64,000 nucleotides of DNA, from assembly GCA_014904845.1 (NCBI GenBank), contig MU119240.1:271967-335966 (forward strand), given 5' to 3'. Positions 1 to 10,321 of the stretch are shown here, in pieces. Position numbers and translations under genes: made by a program. Below the pieces are notes generated by a model. That model ran no database searches. It had not been told where the DNA came from and saw only the letters and a list, made by a program, of their open reading frames with translations. How positions within the stretch are numbered: position 1 is the stretch's first letter; each line of letters opens with the position of its first letter. Source of the stretch: Acephala macrosclerotiorum (lineage: Eukaryota; Ascomycota; Leotiomycetes; Helotiales; Mollisiaceae).

Positions 1-386
1 TTACACAGCGAGTGTAGACTCATTTTGAAATCATAAAGGATTCCAGTTTCTCCACCATCACTTATAGTGATGCGATTTGAAGGTGGTTTGCTAGGGTCGA
101 AATCGACTGGATCGGTTAGGAAAGGGGGATTGGTTGGGTGATTTCAAGTCTTGGCATTTCACGTATGGTGAAAGCAAACTTTCGAAGACTGTGTTTTATC
201 TGGAGTTAACGGCAAGAAGGCTTCATACATTGTGGACTACCAGCTCTATTTGTGCGTCCGCTCATATAGAGACCATGGTATTTCTCATGGCCCCAGATTG
301 GCAGTGCCGTGAAATGTTCATGCCGTAGTCAAATCCGTCCAACTTCTCAACAGAATTAGACAGAAAGTTTTCCCGGAACCTCTAAT
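1..386. other. Window start, no gene recognised
   Basis: Only short unrelated open frames are present, with no domain, RNA or repeat signal. On the + side this is the region downstream of the minus-strand 2EXR gene that ends at 387, so it may hold its 3' UTR. Confidence 0.5.
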
Positions 387-1474
387 TCAGAACGAAGTGT
401 ACCAGATTTGTTCTCGAGGATCATTATACTCTCTGGCAATGTCGATAGCCTTAAATTCAATGTTCTCGACAGCTCTTCTTTCTGCACCTTGCTGGACCAT
501 CGCGTCCTTGAAAGCTGGCAGATTCTCATCAAGAAACTCCTTGAAAGTCTCCACCCACATCCAGCTATCTTCAACATCTTTAGTCTGCCAGTCCCATCTG
601 GTCATACTCATGTCCTCAGCGGTGTCCACTGCTGCGAAACCAACTGCAGATCGCTGAATCGACAAGTCGAACCGAGAGAATGGAATACCATCATCGTTGG
701 AAACCAGTGAAATAGTCTTCAAATTGCTAAATTTTGCAAGCTCACGAGCCCAATCCCAGGATGCTTTGGTGCCAGATGAGTCTAGAGGTCGTCTATCGTT
801 GATTGCGTCCACGATACACACTGCGACATGCTGAAGATCCGTACCTCCACCACGCCTGAGTATCTCAAACATCTCTGGACAATGGTATCGATCGTACCAG
901 CCATCCACATCTCTGAGGGTCAGGTACAGGATGTCTTGACTGTAATCGACGTAAGTGTATGGAAGGTCGTCGTCGCCTTTGCCACAAGTGAATTTGGCGT
1001 TGGTTTTCTCGAGCTTCTTGTACTTCCTCAATGCGAGAGTGCGAGACTCAGCGGACGCAGAAAGGACAACAGGAAGTGGACAGTTAGTATGTAGACCTCG
1101 CTCTTCGTTCCATATAACCTCGATAAGACGCGGTCCGGGCATCATGTAATCCCTATTGATCGAGTAAGTATGGAATTTCCTGAAAGACCAGACCCGCCCA
1201 AGTGAAAGACCATCCAATTCTAGCAAGGAAGATAAGCTTACCAAACCTTGAACTTCAAATCAAGCGACAGCTTGGGGAACAGGTGAAATTCTTCGAGTGG
1301 AGTTAGGACTGAGTCGGTAGAGATTGGAAGACGGGAGGAAGAAGATGTAGCATGATTGGCAGTATTCTCATTAGTGGACATCGGAGTACAGGACGTGATT
1401 CCATCCTCGATGTTGTTGGAAGCCTGGGATACCGCAGTTTCAGTTCCATCCACAGCTGCTGATTGTGCACACAT
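387..1474 (-). CDS. 2EXR-domain protein, two exons
   Basis: Fungal 2EXR-family protein of unknown biochemical role; the family is named for a short N-terminal F-x-x-F-P-K-L-P-x-E-x-R-x-x-I-W motif. Exon 1 (1242-1474) ends in the motif EEFHLFPKLSLDLKFKVW. The intron 1153-1241 (89 bp, GTAAGC...AATAG) splits the Trp codon, and exon 2 (387-1152) resumes with DYMMPGPRLIEVIW, the conserved continuation. I chose the ATG at 1474 because the protein then begins like the paralogue at 9230-10321 (both have an ASxNIEDG segment); an upstream non-ATG extension of the frame is ignored. Exon 2 carries the usual S-A-S-A-E-S-R-T-L-A-L-x-K-Y-K block and a Trp-rich C-terminal part. It is one of four 2EXR loci in 17 kb. 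No signal peptide or membrane segment is seen. The motif and splice are seen directly; the function is unknown. Confidence 0.82.
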
Positions 1475-2332
1475 CTTGTATGGTCGAGTGTACGAGTAAG
1501 GAGAGGGGTTCGTATGTACGGAGCAAGAAGTTGTCGAGGACGAAAGTATGGAGAAATTGGAGGACGAGGGCCAGAGGAAACAAGGACCAATGCGTCGAAG
1601 CTCGAGAGCAAACTCGCAGTGCAAAGAATTCTCAGAGTTGGCCTGTGCGCCGGTGTTGCCTTCGACGTGTGCGCAGCCGGAATCGGAGAATTTATGAAGC
1701 TTTCAATGTCAATATCGTCGACGATGAGTCAAATGCTTGCGCAGAAAGATTTGTCGAGATGAGGTATTGAGACGCGTCCGCATTCGAGTCGAGGCTGTGG
1801 ACGCGATGAGATGCCCTGCTACCTGTAGCTCTAGAGCTTTACGCCACGAAATTAAAAGGGCAAACTCGCCTTCATCAGTTAAAGTCAACCTCAACTTTGC
1901 CCTTAGCAGTAACCCTTTTTCGATCTCGTCAGCCACTCCTTCGGCTCGGAAATACTTTGGCGACTTACCTCGCCTCGCCAAAACCCTCTTTGTGGGTTTA
2001 AATAAGCACAGAGTTTTGCTTCCGTCACAAACATCGAAGGCAGGTAAGAGGGAAGAGCACTTATCGTAGAATCACCAAGTTCTTTGGAAACCGAGAAGGA
2101 AACAGGCCCAGCAAGCATGAACAGCCCAGTCACGTGCCATTCCTGCCGACAATCGGAACACTTCAACACTGCAGGTCCTCTTGAAGAGCTGGATCCATAT
2201 TTTAGCTCTAGAACGTTTAATTGAAGAGAAAATATTTGGATGGCTCGTTGTTAAGATTTGTAAATGAGAGAAGGGAATCATTTTTACTTGGATTCGAGGA
2301 AGATCTTTGATGACTGCTTTTCTATTCTAGGT
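1475..2332. other. Intergenic, upstream of the first 2EXR gene
   Basis: No recognisable gene. Short open frames occur on both strands but none has family motifs. The part next to 1474 must hold the promoter of the minus-strand 2EXR gene; I see no convincing TATA box. Confidence 0.4.
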
Positions 2333-3012
2333 CTAAATCTCAACGCTATTCTTTTGCCCCAGCAAAGCCCCACCTTCAATTTTTGTTGAAGTATGGATGA
2401 AGGGAGAGAACTTTCCCTCCTTTGCGGTTGAGCGCCGTATAGTTAGAAAGTACTGCCATAAATTGCCTTCAAATTCCAGTCTGTCCAAAAGTGTGTTTTT
2501 GGCAAGATCTCTCGTAAACCCAAGCACGGGTGGCTGAGGTACTAGGTTTTCAGAGTAGCTGCCTCCCACGCAAACGCCATTCCCGACAAGAGAAACGGGT
2601 TTCAAGTTTCTAAATGTAGCTAATCGTGATCCCCACGTAGCGAAGCGGTCACGCTCTCCGAAGTCTAGAGCAATATGTTGAAGTTCGTACAGAGACCATG
2701 AGTTGGGCTCCATAAGATTTCGACAACACGGGGTCCAGGCAAAGCCTCGTTCCAAATCTTCAATCTCAGCTCAATCGGTAGCTTGGGGAATAGAGTGAAC
2801 TCATCAAGAGTCCATCTGGTGTGTATACCGGCTTCTTTTTGAGAAGCGACTTGGGTTTCGGAGAAATTGCTATGCTTTCGGCTGCAAGCCCAATATGCTC
2901 CAATGTATGAGGCTTTAGGTATGATCTCCTGTATTCTGAGCGCCAGCCACATTGTCCGATGGGGACATAATGGAAGCGCTTCCAGCAACAGGCTCGACAA
3001 CCTCAGAAACAT
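2333..3012 (-). pseudogene. 2EXR-domain pseudogene with internal deletion
   Basis: The 5' half (from ATG 3012) encodes a clear 2EXR motif, DEFTLFPKLPIELRLKIW, followed by NEALPGPRVVEILW and GLCTN. It then runs into a stop in its own frame near 2665. At the same point another frame continues with LYELQHIALDF, which matches a region well downstream in the paralogue at 9230-10321 (VYEILPHL...QHIALNF). About 80 residues, including the S-R-E-S-R-N block, are therefore missing, and the reading frame shifts at the junction. The C-terminal part ends early and lacks the paralogues' terminal W-rich region. This fits an internal deletion that inactivated a once-complete 2EXR gene. A spliced functional remnant cannot be fully excluded, but no good splice pair restores the missing block. 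Confidence 0.75.
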
Positions 3013-3945
3013 GGGGGTTTATTGTCTGCTTCATCTTGGTCGTGCTTTCTGCCATGACTCCAAACTGTATGTTCAAGAGGATTGGATGGATGTAAGATCG
3101 TAGGGGGCTTAGGGCTTGAGGTTGATGCTAAATTCGGTCGAGAAGTTTGGTTTGGGGAGATTCATAAGTAAAATGTGGTCTCAATTGATATTCCCTTGAG
3201 TTGCGATGAGGTCAAGCAATCGTTAAGGAGCAGAGGATCGTGGTACTTTACAGTGATGCACCTCGCTTAGAATCTTTAAAAAGAAGAGATATATATTTAT
3301 ATAATATTTCAAAGCTTTTACATACGACCATAGACTGAGGAATACTGGGTTATCTCCATGGTCCCAAGTCACTCTAGCATCAAAGGTGCGATATATATTA
3401 TATCTAAGAGATGAAATAGTGGTCGTTGAATAAAATTGAAATAAGAATGTGGTTCTCGGATCTCGTTTTCTAAGTCTCGAAGCGATCTACGGGCTTAATT
3501 CTACGTCTAGGATATGGGTAAACAATCGCCCAATGTAGGATACCAGAATTACCACTAATCCAGACTCCCCGGTCCTTTCGCTAGGAAGCTAGGAGGTGGA
3601 TTACGTTTCCGCGTGGACTCTAGAGCCCTCAATGCGATCACCGCAAAAAATCGATACCCAATTCCCCTTATTAGGGAGGCACTGAACAGGCTCTGCTGAG
3701 CCAAGTAGTACGCGAATCTCGATATCATTTCTGCCTTCAACCGGCGTGTCTTAGCAACACCAATGACCTTGAATCCAAACTTGCATACAACCGAACTCCA
3801 GCCAACAAAGGTATCCCTTAATACTGATATCGAACTTGTCACTTCAGTGCCTCAACGTGATATCTCTGCATAATGCGCGGAAATCATTAAGGCTCGGGGA
3901 TACTCAGGGCGATCTATCAAAAATGAAGTCCGTATTAACTGGTGT
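3013..3945. other. Intergenic with a 5S relic, otherwise nothing recognised
   Basis: Apart from the 5S rRNA fragment at 3320-3350, I see no supported feature. A 95-codon minus-strand open frame at 3555-3842 has no family resemblance and is treated as chance. Confidence 0.4.
3320..3350 (+). pseudogene. Truncated 5S rRNA relic
   Basis: About 30 nt starting ACATACGACCATAGACTGAG match the 5' end of the complete 5S gene at 5083 with two or so differences. Similarity then stops; the internal control region and the 3' stem are absent, so it cannot be a functional 5S gene. Such fragments are common in fungi with dispersed 5S genes. Confidence 0.7.
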
Positions 3946-4668
3946 CTACTGAACCCTATATCTCGAAACCTCCTTCTCCTCCACGTCATCATACACCAAA
4001 TCCTCCGAAATGCCCTCTTCCTTTCCAGTCCTCTTTTCCCATTCCCTACGCCTTTGTTCTTCAGCCTTTTTCATCTCTGCATTTCTCGCACCATCATCCG
4101 ATACCGTCAAAAGCACCATTTCCTTCAATTCGGGAAACTGATCACCTTTTGACTTAAGAGTACTCAGGATATCCTTCACCGTTTCATCACTGATCCTCTT
4201 CTGACGACTGCAGAGAATATCGACCTCATAAAAAGTATCTGATTTTAGAGGGAAGATAACAGTCATCCAGTGAGATCGGCAATCTGCTCGAATTTCACCT
4301 CAAATTAATAGTAAAATTAGCATCCATTGATTCACAATTAGACACACACCATCTTGAGACATTGAGCATCGCTATATCTTTGTAGAATTGAATGGAAAAA
4401 GAAATATTTCACCAGAAGTATCCTCAATCCCCCCCTCCGTCTCAGTCATCCAGGTCTCCAACTTCCCATCCTTCCCATTTCCAACGACTTTCCAGTCTGT
4501 TTCTTCATGGGCCTTGATTTCTGAAATTTCCTGTTCTTGGTAGGTGTACTCCAAGGAATCTGAGGCTGTGAATTTGGCTTGTACATTGCGCTTTCCGTGC
4601 CAGAGCTTTCGGCTAGAGTACTGCACGTGCCAGGTCCCTGGGTATGTTGAAAATGTGGAGGGAGGCAT
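3946..4668 (-). CDS. Small fungal protein of unknown function, two exons
   Basis: Exon 1 is 4413-4668 (ATG at 4668) and exon 2 is 3946-4283. The intron 4284-4412 (GTGAAAT...GAGCAG, 129 bp) keeps the frame and gives 197 residues. The N-terminus (S-T-Y-P-G-T-W-H-V near residues 7-15, then W-x-G-K-R-N-V) and the second-exon run W-M-T-V-I-F...D-I-L-C-S-R resemble a small fungal lipocalin-like family recalled from memory (start G-T-W-x-V, later W-x-V-T-x-F...D-I-x-S-R). The centre is less conserved than expected, so the gene may be diverged or decaying. The C-terminus is charged (E-M-K-K-A-E-E-Q-R-R-R-E-W). No signal peptide is seen. The splice model rests on frame and consensus only. Confidence 0.5.
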
Positions 4669-5082
4669 GCTGGAGTGTAATGATGGTATAGTTTGTTCAA
4701 ATCACACCCCAGTATGGGTTTCTTGTAGAAATGAATGAGGTACGGGTCTGGAAAATGTTGTGCGGCTGTACTGGAGAGGGAAAAGCGGACAGGCTTTGCT
4801 TTTTTGGTGCAGATCCGCTCCCGCTAGTATTAATTCGGAATTGTTAAAAATCAATTCCTTACTCGTTAGGCGTTATAGTGTCTCAGCGCGCCGCTACCCT
4901 CCATGGATCAATCTCGGCTTTACGTGTATGAAATTTTATGATTCTGCGCTCTCGATTGGTGACCGTTTTATCAAAAAGCGGCAACGAGAAAATCCGGTTT
5001 TGAGAACTAAGGAGCCAATTACTATGTCTCGGATTTGAGTCCGACCGTAAGGATCATATAATAAAATACGTCATTTGCTGTC
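4669..5082. other. Intergenic between small gene and 5S rRNA
   Basis: No gene recognised. It holds the upstream region of the minus-strand gene at 3946-4668 and, just before 5083, an AT-rich stretch (ATATAATAAAATA, about 5056-5068) at the position expected for a TATA-like element of a fungal 5S gene. Confidence 0.4.
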
Positions 5083-5201
5083 ACATACGACCACAGACTG
5101 AGGAAAACTGGGCATCCCGTCCGCTCTGCCATACATAAGCCTCAGATCGGTAGACTAGTAGTTGGGTGGGTGACCACCAGCGAATCCCTACTGTTGTATG
5201 T
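5083..5201 (+). rRNA. rrf (5S): 5S ribosomal RNA
   Basis: This 119 nt sequence begins ACATACGACCA and ends CTGTTGTATGT, so the ends pair into the terminal 5S stem. It contains the near-universal internal block TAGTAGTTGGGTGGGTGACC and the following ACCAGCGAATCCC, which include the RNA polymerase III internal control region. A run of seven T from 5201 is a good Pol III terminator, and an AT-rich TATA-like stretch lies about 20-30 nt upstream. A lone dispersed copy away from the 18S-28S array is normal for Pezizomycotina. The 5S component joins the large ribosomal subunit. Confidence 0.95.
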
Positions 5202-5207
5202 TTTTTT
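5201..5207 (+). terminator. Pol III oligo-T terminator of 5S gene
   Basis: Seven consecutive T residues follow the 3' stem of the 5S rRNA directly, as required for Pol III termination. Confidence 0.8.
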
Positions 5208-5556
5208 AAATTTTTTTTTCCTTTCGAAAATTTTTGCACCTTAGCAGACTCACTTCCGCAAGCGAGCGGTGAACATAGATCTTTCGACAAGAAGCGAGAG
5301 AAATCAATAGGGATTGGAACTCCTTCTCAAGATTAAAAAGGATGGTGCTGCATTTTTGCTTGCGGGATTATGAGTTTTGGACTTTTTTAATCGTGGTCGA
5401 TAAACCAGGCAAGAGAAGAGCGAACCTGAAGTGGTTGGTCAGGGTTGGTTCGGCTAAGGAAAGGGGAAATGGTGGGGAAGGTGACTTCACATCTTGGCAT
5501 GATCGAGGCAGACTTTGATGAATTGCATCTCGGTATTCAAAGCCCATCGTTTGTGT

Positions 5557-5859
5557 TTACTGTCCTACGTCTAGTAATTCATAAGTCATAAGATCATTTC
5601 CCCAACCGTTGATGAAATGCAGCGCTCGGGAAATATCAGTATCCATTTGAGCCAGATGCTTTGTTTTAGAGCCATTCGTGGCTCCCCTCTCACATATTTC
5701 CCAAAGTATGACTAGTCGAGGTAGCAATGCTGTGGTGGTCGTCCGGTGTCCATCACCATAGACAACGATGAAATCCTGGTTTGTTACCGCAATACCCACA
5801 GCTGCGAAGACACTATGCAATATTCCAAAGAACAACAATACTTGTAAGAATGAATTCAT
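5557..5859 (-). CDS. Possible small secreted protein
   Basis: A 100-codon frame starting with ATG at 5859. The first about 20 residues (MNSFLQVLLFFGILHSVFAA) look like a cleavable signal peptide with an A-A end. The remainder (V-G-I-A-V-T-N-Q-D-F...) has a single Cys and no recognised domain. It could be a small secreted protein, a gene fragment or a chance frame. The signal-like N-terminus is the only argument in its favour. Confidence 0.3.
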   Translation of the reverse strand: MNSFLQVLLFFGILHSVFAAVGIAVTNQDFIVVYGDGHRTTTTALLPRLVILWEICERGATNGSKTKHLAQMDTDISRALHFINGWGNDLMTYELLDVGQ

Positions 5860-6238
5860 CTCTACTGCTGTCCTCCCTCCATGTCTCCTTGCCTCAGGTG
5901 ATCGATGTTGACTTCTTTGCTTGCGGGAATTTACAAAATTCTATTCCATCATACTCCCATCCAGCGACGCCACTGTATGGGATTGTATGAAGTGTTCCAA
6001 AAGCGTCATTGAAGCTTGAGGTATGATCCATCGTGGAGCAACGCAAAAGGCAGGCGTAAGTAGTTCCAGTACAATCACAAGGCGAAGTCTACAAAATTTA
6101 TAGCTTTCAGCTAGGGGTGCGTGGCTCGAAGTGGCTGGTGGTTCGTGGCTGAATGCTGACTGTCATGTGTAACCAAAGCGACCCCAAGGCGACCTGCCAA
6201 AGGGGTTGGAGACCTTGGAAAAAATTGCATTACAGCTA
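5860..6238. other. Upstream region of HET gene
   Basis: No gene is seen; this stretch should contain the promoter of the HET gene. A short direct repetition of GTGGCTGG/GTGGCTGA type lies at about 6120-6155. Confidence 0.35.
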
Positions 6239-8479
6239 ATGGATCATCTACCGCCTCTTTTTGAAAGTAACGACACTTCAAGGCTTATGCCTCTGCTATG
6301 CTCCGTTGATGATTATGATTCAAAAGAATTCGCATCTTTTCCCAAACGCCGAGGCTGGGCTGTGTCCCGAGACCAGGATGAAAATTTCATCTTGACTAGA
6401 GATGGGGTTCATAGCCAAGACCTGCCTGCAAAACTGGCACTGGTACAAGCTTGGCTGTTCTTTGGGCTGTTGCAAGAGACTTTCTTTGCCTGTGGAGTTG
6501 AAGTCCTGCTTGAGAATTTTGTGGGCCGTGGGCCTGATGGGACACGCGTGGTTTCTACCGCATGCTTGCCTGCATACATCGACAAACTGCATGCTTGCAA
6601 CATCTGGACTGGACAGAGCGGGCAGCGAGCTTGCGAGAGGATACTAAGCTGTTTCAGAACAGGATCAGAGTTCATCCAGGAAGAAAACACAATCTCGGGT
6701 AGGCTTGGAGAAGACTCCACGTCTGTTGATTCGTTAATCCTCTCCATCCAAATCCTCGGCGAAACACTGGAGCATGCTCTAAAGGCAATTTGGACTACCG
6801 AGGGACTTGCAAAGTACCTGCCAGAGCAGAAAATCTGGTCTATGAAATCCGTCGTACCGGGTAGGACTGGCATGCGGACCACCGGCGGAGTATGGTGCAA
6901 GAGTGAGAAGATCATGCTGTCTGGTTTGTTCGACACAACAACGCTATACTATGCGAGTATCCTATATAGACCTAATATCGGTCTAGATCATTCCAAGTGC
7001 GGGAGTAATCACTGCATAGCGCGCCAGATTGACAATAGCGTGTATCGCACCAAGCATGTTAATGAAGGATGCCAGTGTAAGCACGTCCCCGTCGATACGG
7101 AAGTGATGGGACCGATTCTTGAGCGAGGACATATTCCTTGCGTCGACATTGTTGAAGTGGAGGGTCATACTGCACTCTGCGTCGTGGACAGCGAGGAAAG
7201 AGACTATGTTGCTATGTCACATGTCTGGTCCGATGGCCTAGGAAATGCGCAGAACAATTCCCTGCCTCTATGCCAATTGCGTCGCTTGTCGGCTTATATC
7301 ACTGCGCTCACCAATAATTCGACGAAACGTCCTCTTCTTTGGATTGACACTCTCTGTGTCCCTCTCATACGAATCATACGCAGAGACCGCGATCTTGCAC
7401 TAGCCTTATTGGGACATGTCTACGAGAAAGCGAGCATTGTCCTGGTACTGGACCGTGGAATTCTACGCGTACCTGCTCGGAATACTAGTATAGACGAGAA
7501 ACTGCTTCGTGTATGTCTCTCGGGATGGATGCGGCGCCTCTGGACATTGAAAGAAGGCGTGCTCGGAGGATCCAGAACACGATTCCAGTTTCTGGACGAC
7601 GCCATTGAGTTACCATCTGCCTTCAACTCATATTACAATACCGTAGGCTGTAACGCCATGGCATTTATTCAAAGATACCTTCCAACCCATATTCAATCGC
7701 AGGCACAACGTCTTGCCAACACAACACTTGATGCGAAAGGACGACCGAATGCTGCCATCATGAATTTTCTCATCGCCCTGCAATACCGCACTACTAGTCG
7801 GTTGACGGACGAGACACTTTGCACAGCATCTCTTCTCGGTGAGGATATCGACACCTTAGTGCTTCTCATTACTCCTGCTGCTAAAATGGTCGGCTTCATT
7901 TCTTTGCTACGCAAAAGTAATGTCGCAATGCCTTTACATATCCTCTTCTGTGGCGGAGAAAAGTTGCAGATTGACAACTTCAGGTGGGCGCCGAAATCAT
8001 TCTTGCAAATGGGGACCGTTGACGGGCAGTGGTTGCTTGACAGCTTCGGCAAAGGTGCTGCTGCACGAATTAGCGAGTATGGTTTAGTCTGCCGTTGTGC
8101 GGGTTTCATCTTTGACATTAATGGTGCTTGGGGAGACTGTCTTGGAATTCGACTTCACAATGAGGCTTGGTGTAAGGTTATGCCCCGAACGGACAAAGAC
8201 ACCGCTGAAGTCACTGAAGAGTGGAAAGAGATCGGTTTGCAGCTGAGACTTTATGGACATATGGCTGTCGTTCTTTCGCCTGAGTTCGATTTATTCGGAG
8301 TTCTAGTGGCCATTCATTGTGATGACACCTTGGGACGGACAAGCTTTTCAAAGGTAAATGCTCGTGTTTTGTGTAAGGTATATGTGTTTTGGGATAACAC
8401 AGGTGAAGAAGACCATGCCAACATTGTCTTCTTCGATGGGAAGAGAACACCTAATGACCAGCTCTGGTGTATTGGGTAG
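6239..8479 (+). CDS. HET-domain protein (heterokaryon incompatibility)
   Basis: Intronless frame. The first ATG in frame is at 6239; the frame extends upstream only through a TTG at 6206, so 6239 is taken as start, giving 746 residues. The HET domain lies at about residues 320-440 and shows its hallmark blocks: Y-V-A-M-S-H-V-W-S-D-G-L-G-N (from Y323), L-L-W-I-D-T-L-C-V (W368) and R-L-W-T-L-K-E-G (W435). About 310 residues precede it, with a Cys/His-containing stretch (KCGSNHC...GCQCKH) just upstream, and about 300 residues follow with no recognised domain. HET proteins trigger programmed cell death in vegetative incompatibility, and isolated HET domains are toxic when overexpressed; most family members are uncharacterised. 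It sits between 2EXR loci and about 9 kb from a NACHT-ankyrin gene on the opposite strand. Confidence 0.85.
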   Translation: MDHLPPLFESNDTSRLMPLLCSVDDYDSKEFASFPKRRGWAVSRDQDENFILTRDGVHSQDLPAKLALVQAWLFFGLLQETFFACGVEVLLENFVGRGPDGTRVVSTACLPAYIDKLHACNIWTGQSGQRACERILSCFRTGSEFIQEENTISGRLGEDSTSVDSLILSIQILGETLEHALKAIWTTEGLAKYLPEQKIWSMKSVVPGRTGMRTTGGVWCKSEKIMLSGLFDTTTLYYASILYRPNIGLDHSKCGSNHCIARQIDNSVYRTKHVNEGCQCKHVPVDTEVMGPILERGHIPCVDIVEVEGHTALCVVDSEERDYVAMSHVWSDGLGNAQNNSLPLCQLRRLSAYITALTNNSTKRPLLWIDTLCVPLIRIIRRDRDLALALLGHVYEKASIVLVLDRGILRVPARNTSIDEKLLRVCLSGWMRRLWTLKEGVLGGSRTRFQFLDDAIELPSAFNSYYNTVGCNAMAFIQRYLPTHIQSQAQRLANTTLDAKGRPNAAIMNFLIALQYRTTSRLTDETLCTASLLGEDIDTLVLLITPAAKMVGFISLLRKSNVAMPLHILFCGGEKLQIDNFRWAPKSFLQMGTVDGQWLLDSFGKGAAARISEYGLVCRCAGFIFDINGAWGDCLGIRLHNEAWCKVMPRTDKDTAEVTEEWKEIGLQLRLYGHMAVVLSPEFDLFGVLVAIHCDDTLGRTSFSKVNARVLCKVYVFWDNTGEEDHANIVFFDGKRTPNDQLWCIG

Positions 8480-9229
8480 TCCTCACGAATCTTATTTGCA
8501 AACTGCTTCTAACCTTCAAGTAAAAGCTTTAGATTAGCTCAAGAATACTCATTCAACCATATAGACAATGCTTAGCAGGTATGATTTTGGTCAAGATATA
8601 AAAGACCAAAAAATTTTTTACATGTACGTTCTCAATATACTACTACCAATTAACAAGATGAGGCCAGGCCACAGGAAGAATATATATACGATTCATAAGC
8701 CTCGTAGCATCAACAACACCTTTGTTTGCTATTTAGTCTTCCATTATGCATCTTCTTAAGGGAGCTGGTCTCGGGGGAAACGATGTTCATGAAGGCTTGG
8801 AGGTTATCCTTGACCTCACTTCTCTTACTTGCGGCAAGGGCTACAAGGAAAATGGGATCTGATATTGAAATTTGGCTCAACGTGACGTCTTCAATATTCT
8901 CCGTTGGCATATGCCTATCACGCTCCTCCACCGCACACACACAAGCGTTTCAAACTCCTTTTGAATAGATCTGCGACGCTCATTGTCAGGCATGAACACA
9001 TCCCACTATACTTACCGATCCGCTTTGTAAAATGCTGGGGGCATTGTAATGAAGAGCAGTGCCGCTCGTCGACCTGAAAAAGGGGTAGGTTCCATAAAAT
9101 CCACAGTACTGGCAAGCTGCTTCTCCAATAAGGTCTTTGGATAAAGAATCTCGTAACCGGTCGCTGAGGATGAGGAAGTTGAGAATTTCGCTTGTTTCTC
9201 TTTGGTCTCCGCTCCACCAATTTCGCCGC
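8480..9229. other. Intergenic between HET and 2EXR genes (convergent)
   Basis: The two flanking genes point toward each other here, so this stretch holds two 3' ends. Minus-strand frames at 8710-8940 and 8986-9318 have no recognisable domain. Confidence 0.35.
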
Positions 9230-10321
9230 TCATTCGCGGTCCGCATCATCCGCGTTGCTGTCCCTGTCGCTGTCGTCACTGTCCTCGTTATCCTCGCTGT
9301 TCTCGCTGTTCTCGCCATATCTGATGATGTCGATACCGATGAAGTCTAAATCATTCACGAGTGCCTCGTCCGCACCTTTTTGAATCATTGCTTGTCTGAA
9401 TGCTGGCGAGAACGTTTCAAAAACCTCATCGAATGATGTTCCCAAATCAAAAGTTTCAACATGATCACCGGACCAACATCTGCTTTGTTCAATATTCTCA
9501 GCAGGATCGTTCTTCTTGTGGCCTATTATTGGTCGAGAAGTGATGTCCTTGAGAGCCTCGTTAGGAACGTGGCGCTCATACGGCATGCAAATATCGCTAG
9601 CAACGATTGCGATAGTCTTCAGCTTCTTGAGGCGACCAGAATCATGTCCCCATAGAGCAGGGCTTTTGGTTTCCTCGAAGTTGAGGGCAATGTGTTGAGG
9701 ATTTGACTTCGAGAGGTGAGGTAGAATCTCGTAAACGGTCGTTTGGTACCCACAGAAGCCGCTGAACGGATCGAAGGGTGAGGTGCGAAGAGAGAAGTAC
9801 ACGATATCTTGATCAAAGTCGATCCGGGTATAGAGTAGCCTCCAGGTAGCGATTGAGCATCCGTCGCGGTCCATTGTCGCCAATGTCTTGTACTTCTTTA
9901 GGACATGATTGCGCGATTCACGGGAAGCATGGAGTATGGAAGGGGTCTTGCAGTCGGTGTAGGCAATTCCAGGGTCACCCATCCCATTTCTTCCGTGATG
10001 TACTAAGAGTTCGATAACTCGGGGTCCTGGCATAGCTTCATCCCAAATCTTGAGTCGCAACTCAATCGGAAGCTTGGGGAACAAAGTAAACTTTTCTAGT
10101 GGAGCAGGAACATTGGTAGAAGCGAGTTGAGTTGCGACCGAAGCGCTGCTTGAGGATTGAGTAGCATCTGATGCATAAGTTGTGCCGTCTTCCTCCATTG
10201 CCGATACCCGAGCACTTGATATACCGCCATCCTCAATATTCTCGGAAGCCTTGAAGTTTGGCATGGTCTCGACTGACTCCTCGCGTGTCTCCTTTGCTGC
10301 TAAATTCTTGTCTCCTTCCAT
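9230..10321 (-). CDS. 2EXR-domain protein, single exon
   Basis: A 363-residue uninterrupted frame from ATG 10321. The 2EXR motif EKFTLFPKLPIELRLKIW followed by DEAMPGPRVIEL lies at about residues 78-107. The S-R-E-S-R-N-H-V-L-K-K-Y-K block, a middle VYEILPHL segment and a C-terminal F-D-x-x-F-E-T-F-S-P-A-F-R-Q-A-M block follow. The last about 25 residues are a low-complexity acidic tail rich in E, D, S and N. The N-terminal about 75 residues are Ser/Thr-rich. It is the best-preserved of the four 2EXR loci and serves here as reference for the broken copy at 2333-3012. Likely intracellular; biochemical role unknown. Confidence 0.85.
   Translation of the reverse strand: MEGDKNLAAKETREESVETMPNFKASENIEDGGISSARVSAMEEDGTTYASDATQSSSSASVATQLASTNVPAPLEKFTLFPKLPIELRLKIWDEAMPGPRVIELLVHHGRNGMGDPGIAYTDCKTPSILHASRESRNHVLKKYKTLATMDRDGCSIATWRLLYTRIDFDQDIVYFSLRTSPFDPFSGFCGYQTTVYEILPHLSKSNPQHIALNFEETKSPALWGHDSGRLKKLKTIAIVASDICMPYERHVPNEALKDITSRPIIGHKKNDPAENIEQSRCWSGDHVETFDLGTSFDEVFETFSPAFRQAMIQKGADEALVNDLDFIGIDIIRYGENSENSEDNEDSDDSDRDSNADDADRE

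Noticed and set aside
6206..6238. N-terminal extension of the HET gene
   Set aside because: The frame here begins with TTG, which is not a credible nuclear fungal start; the ATG at 6239 was used.
8986..9318. 110-codon minus-strand frame past the 2EXR 3' end
   Set aside because: Its first third is the acidic-tail region of the 2EXR gene read in another frame; low-complexity artefact.
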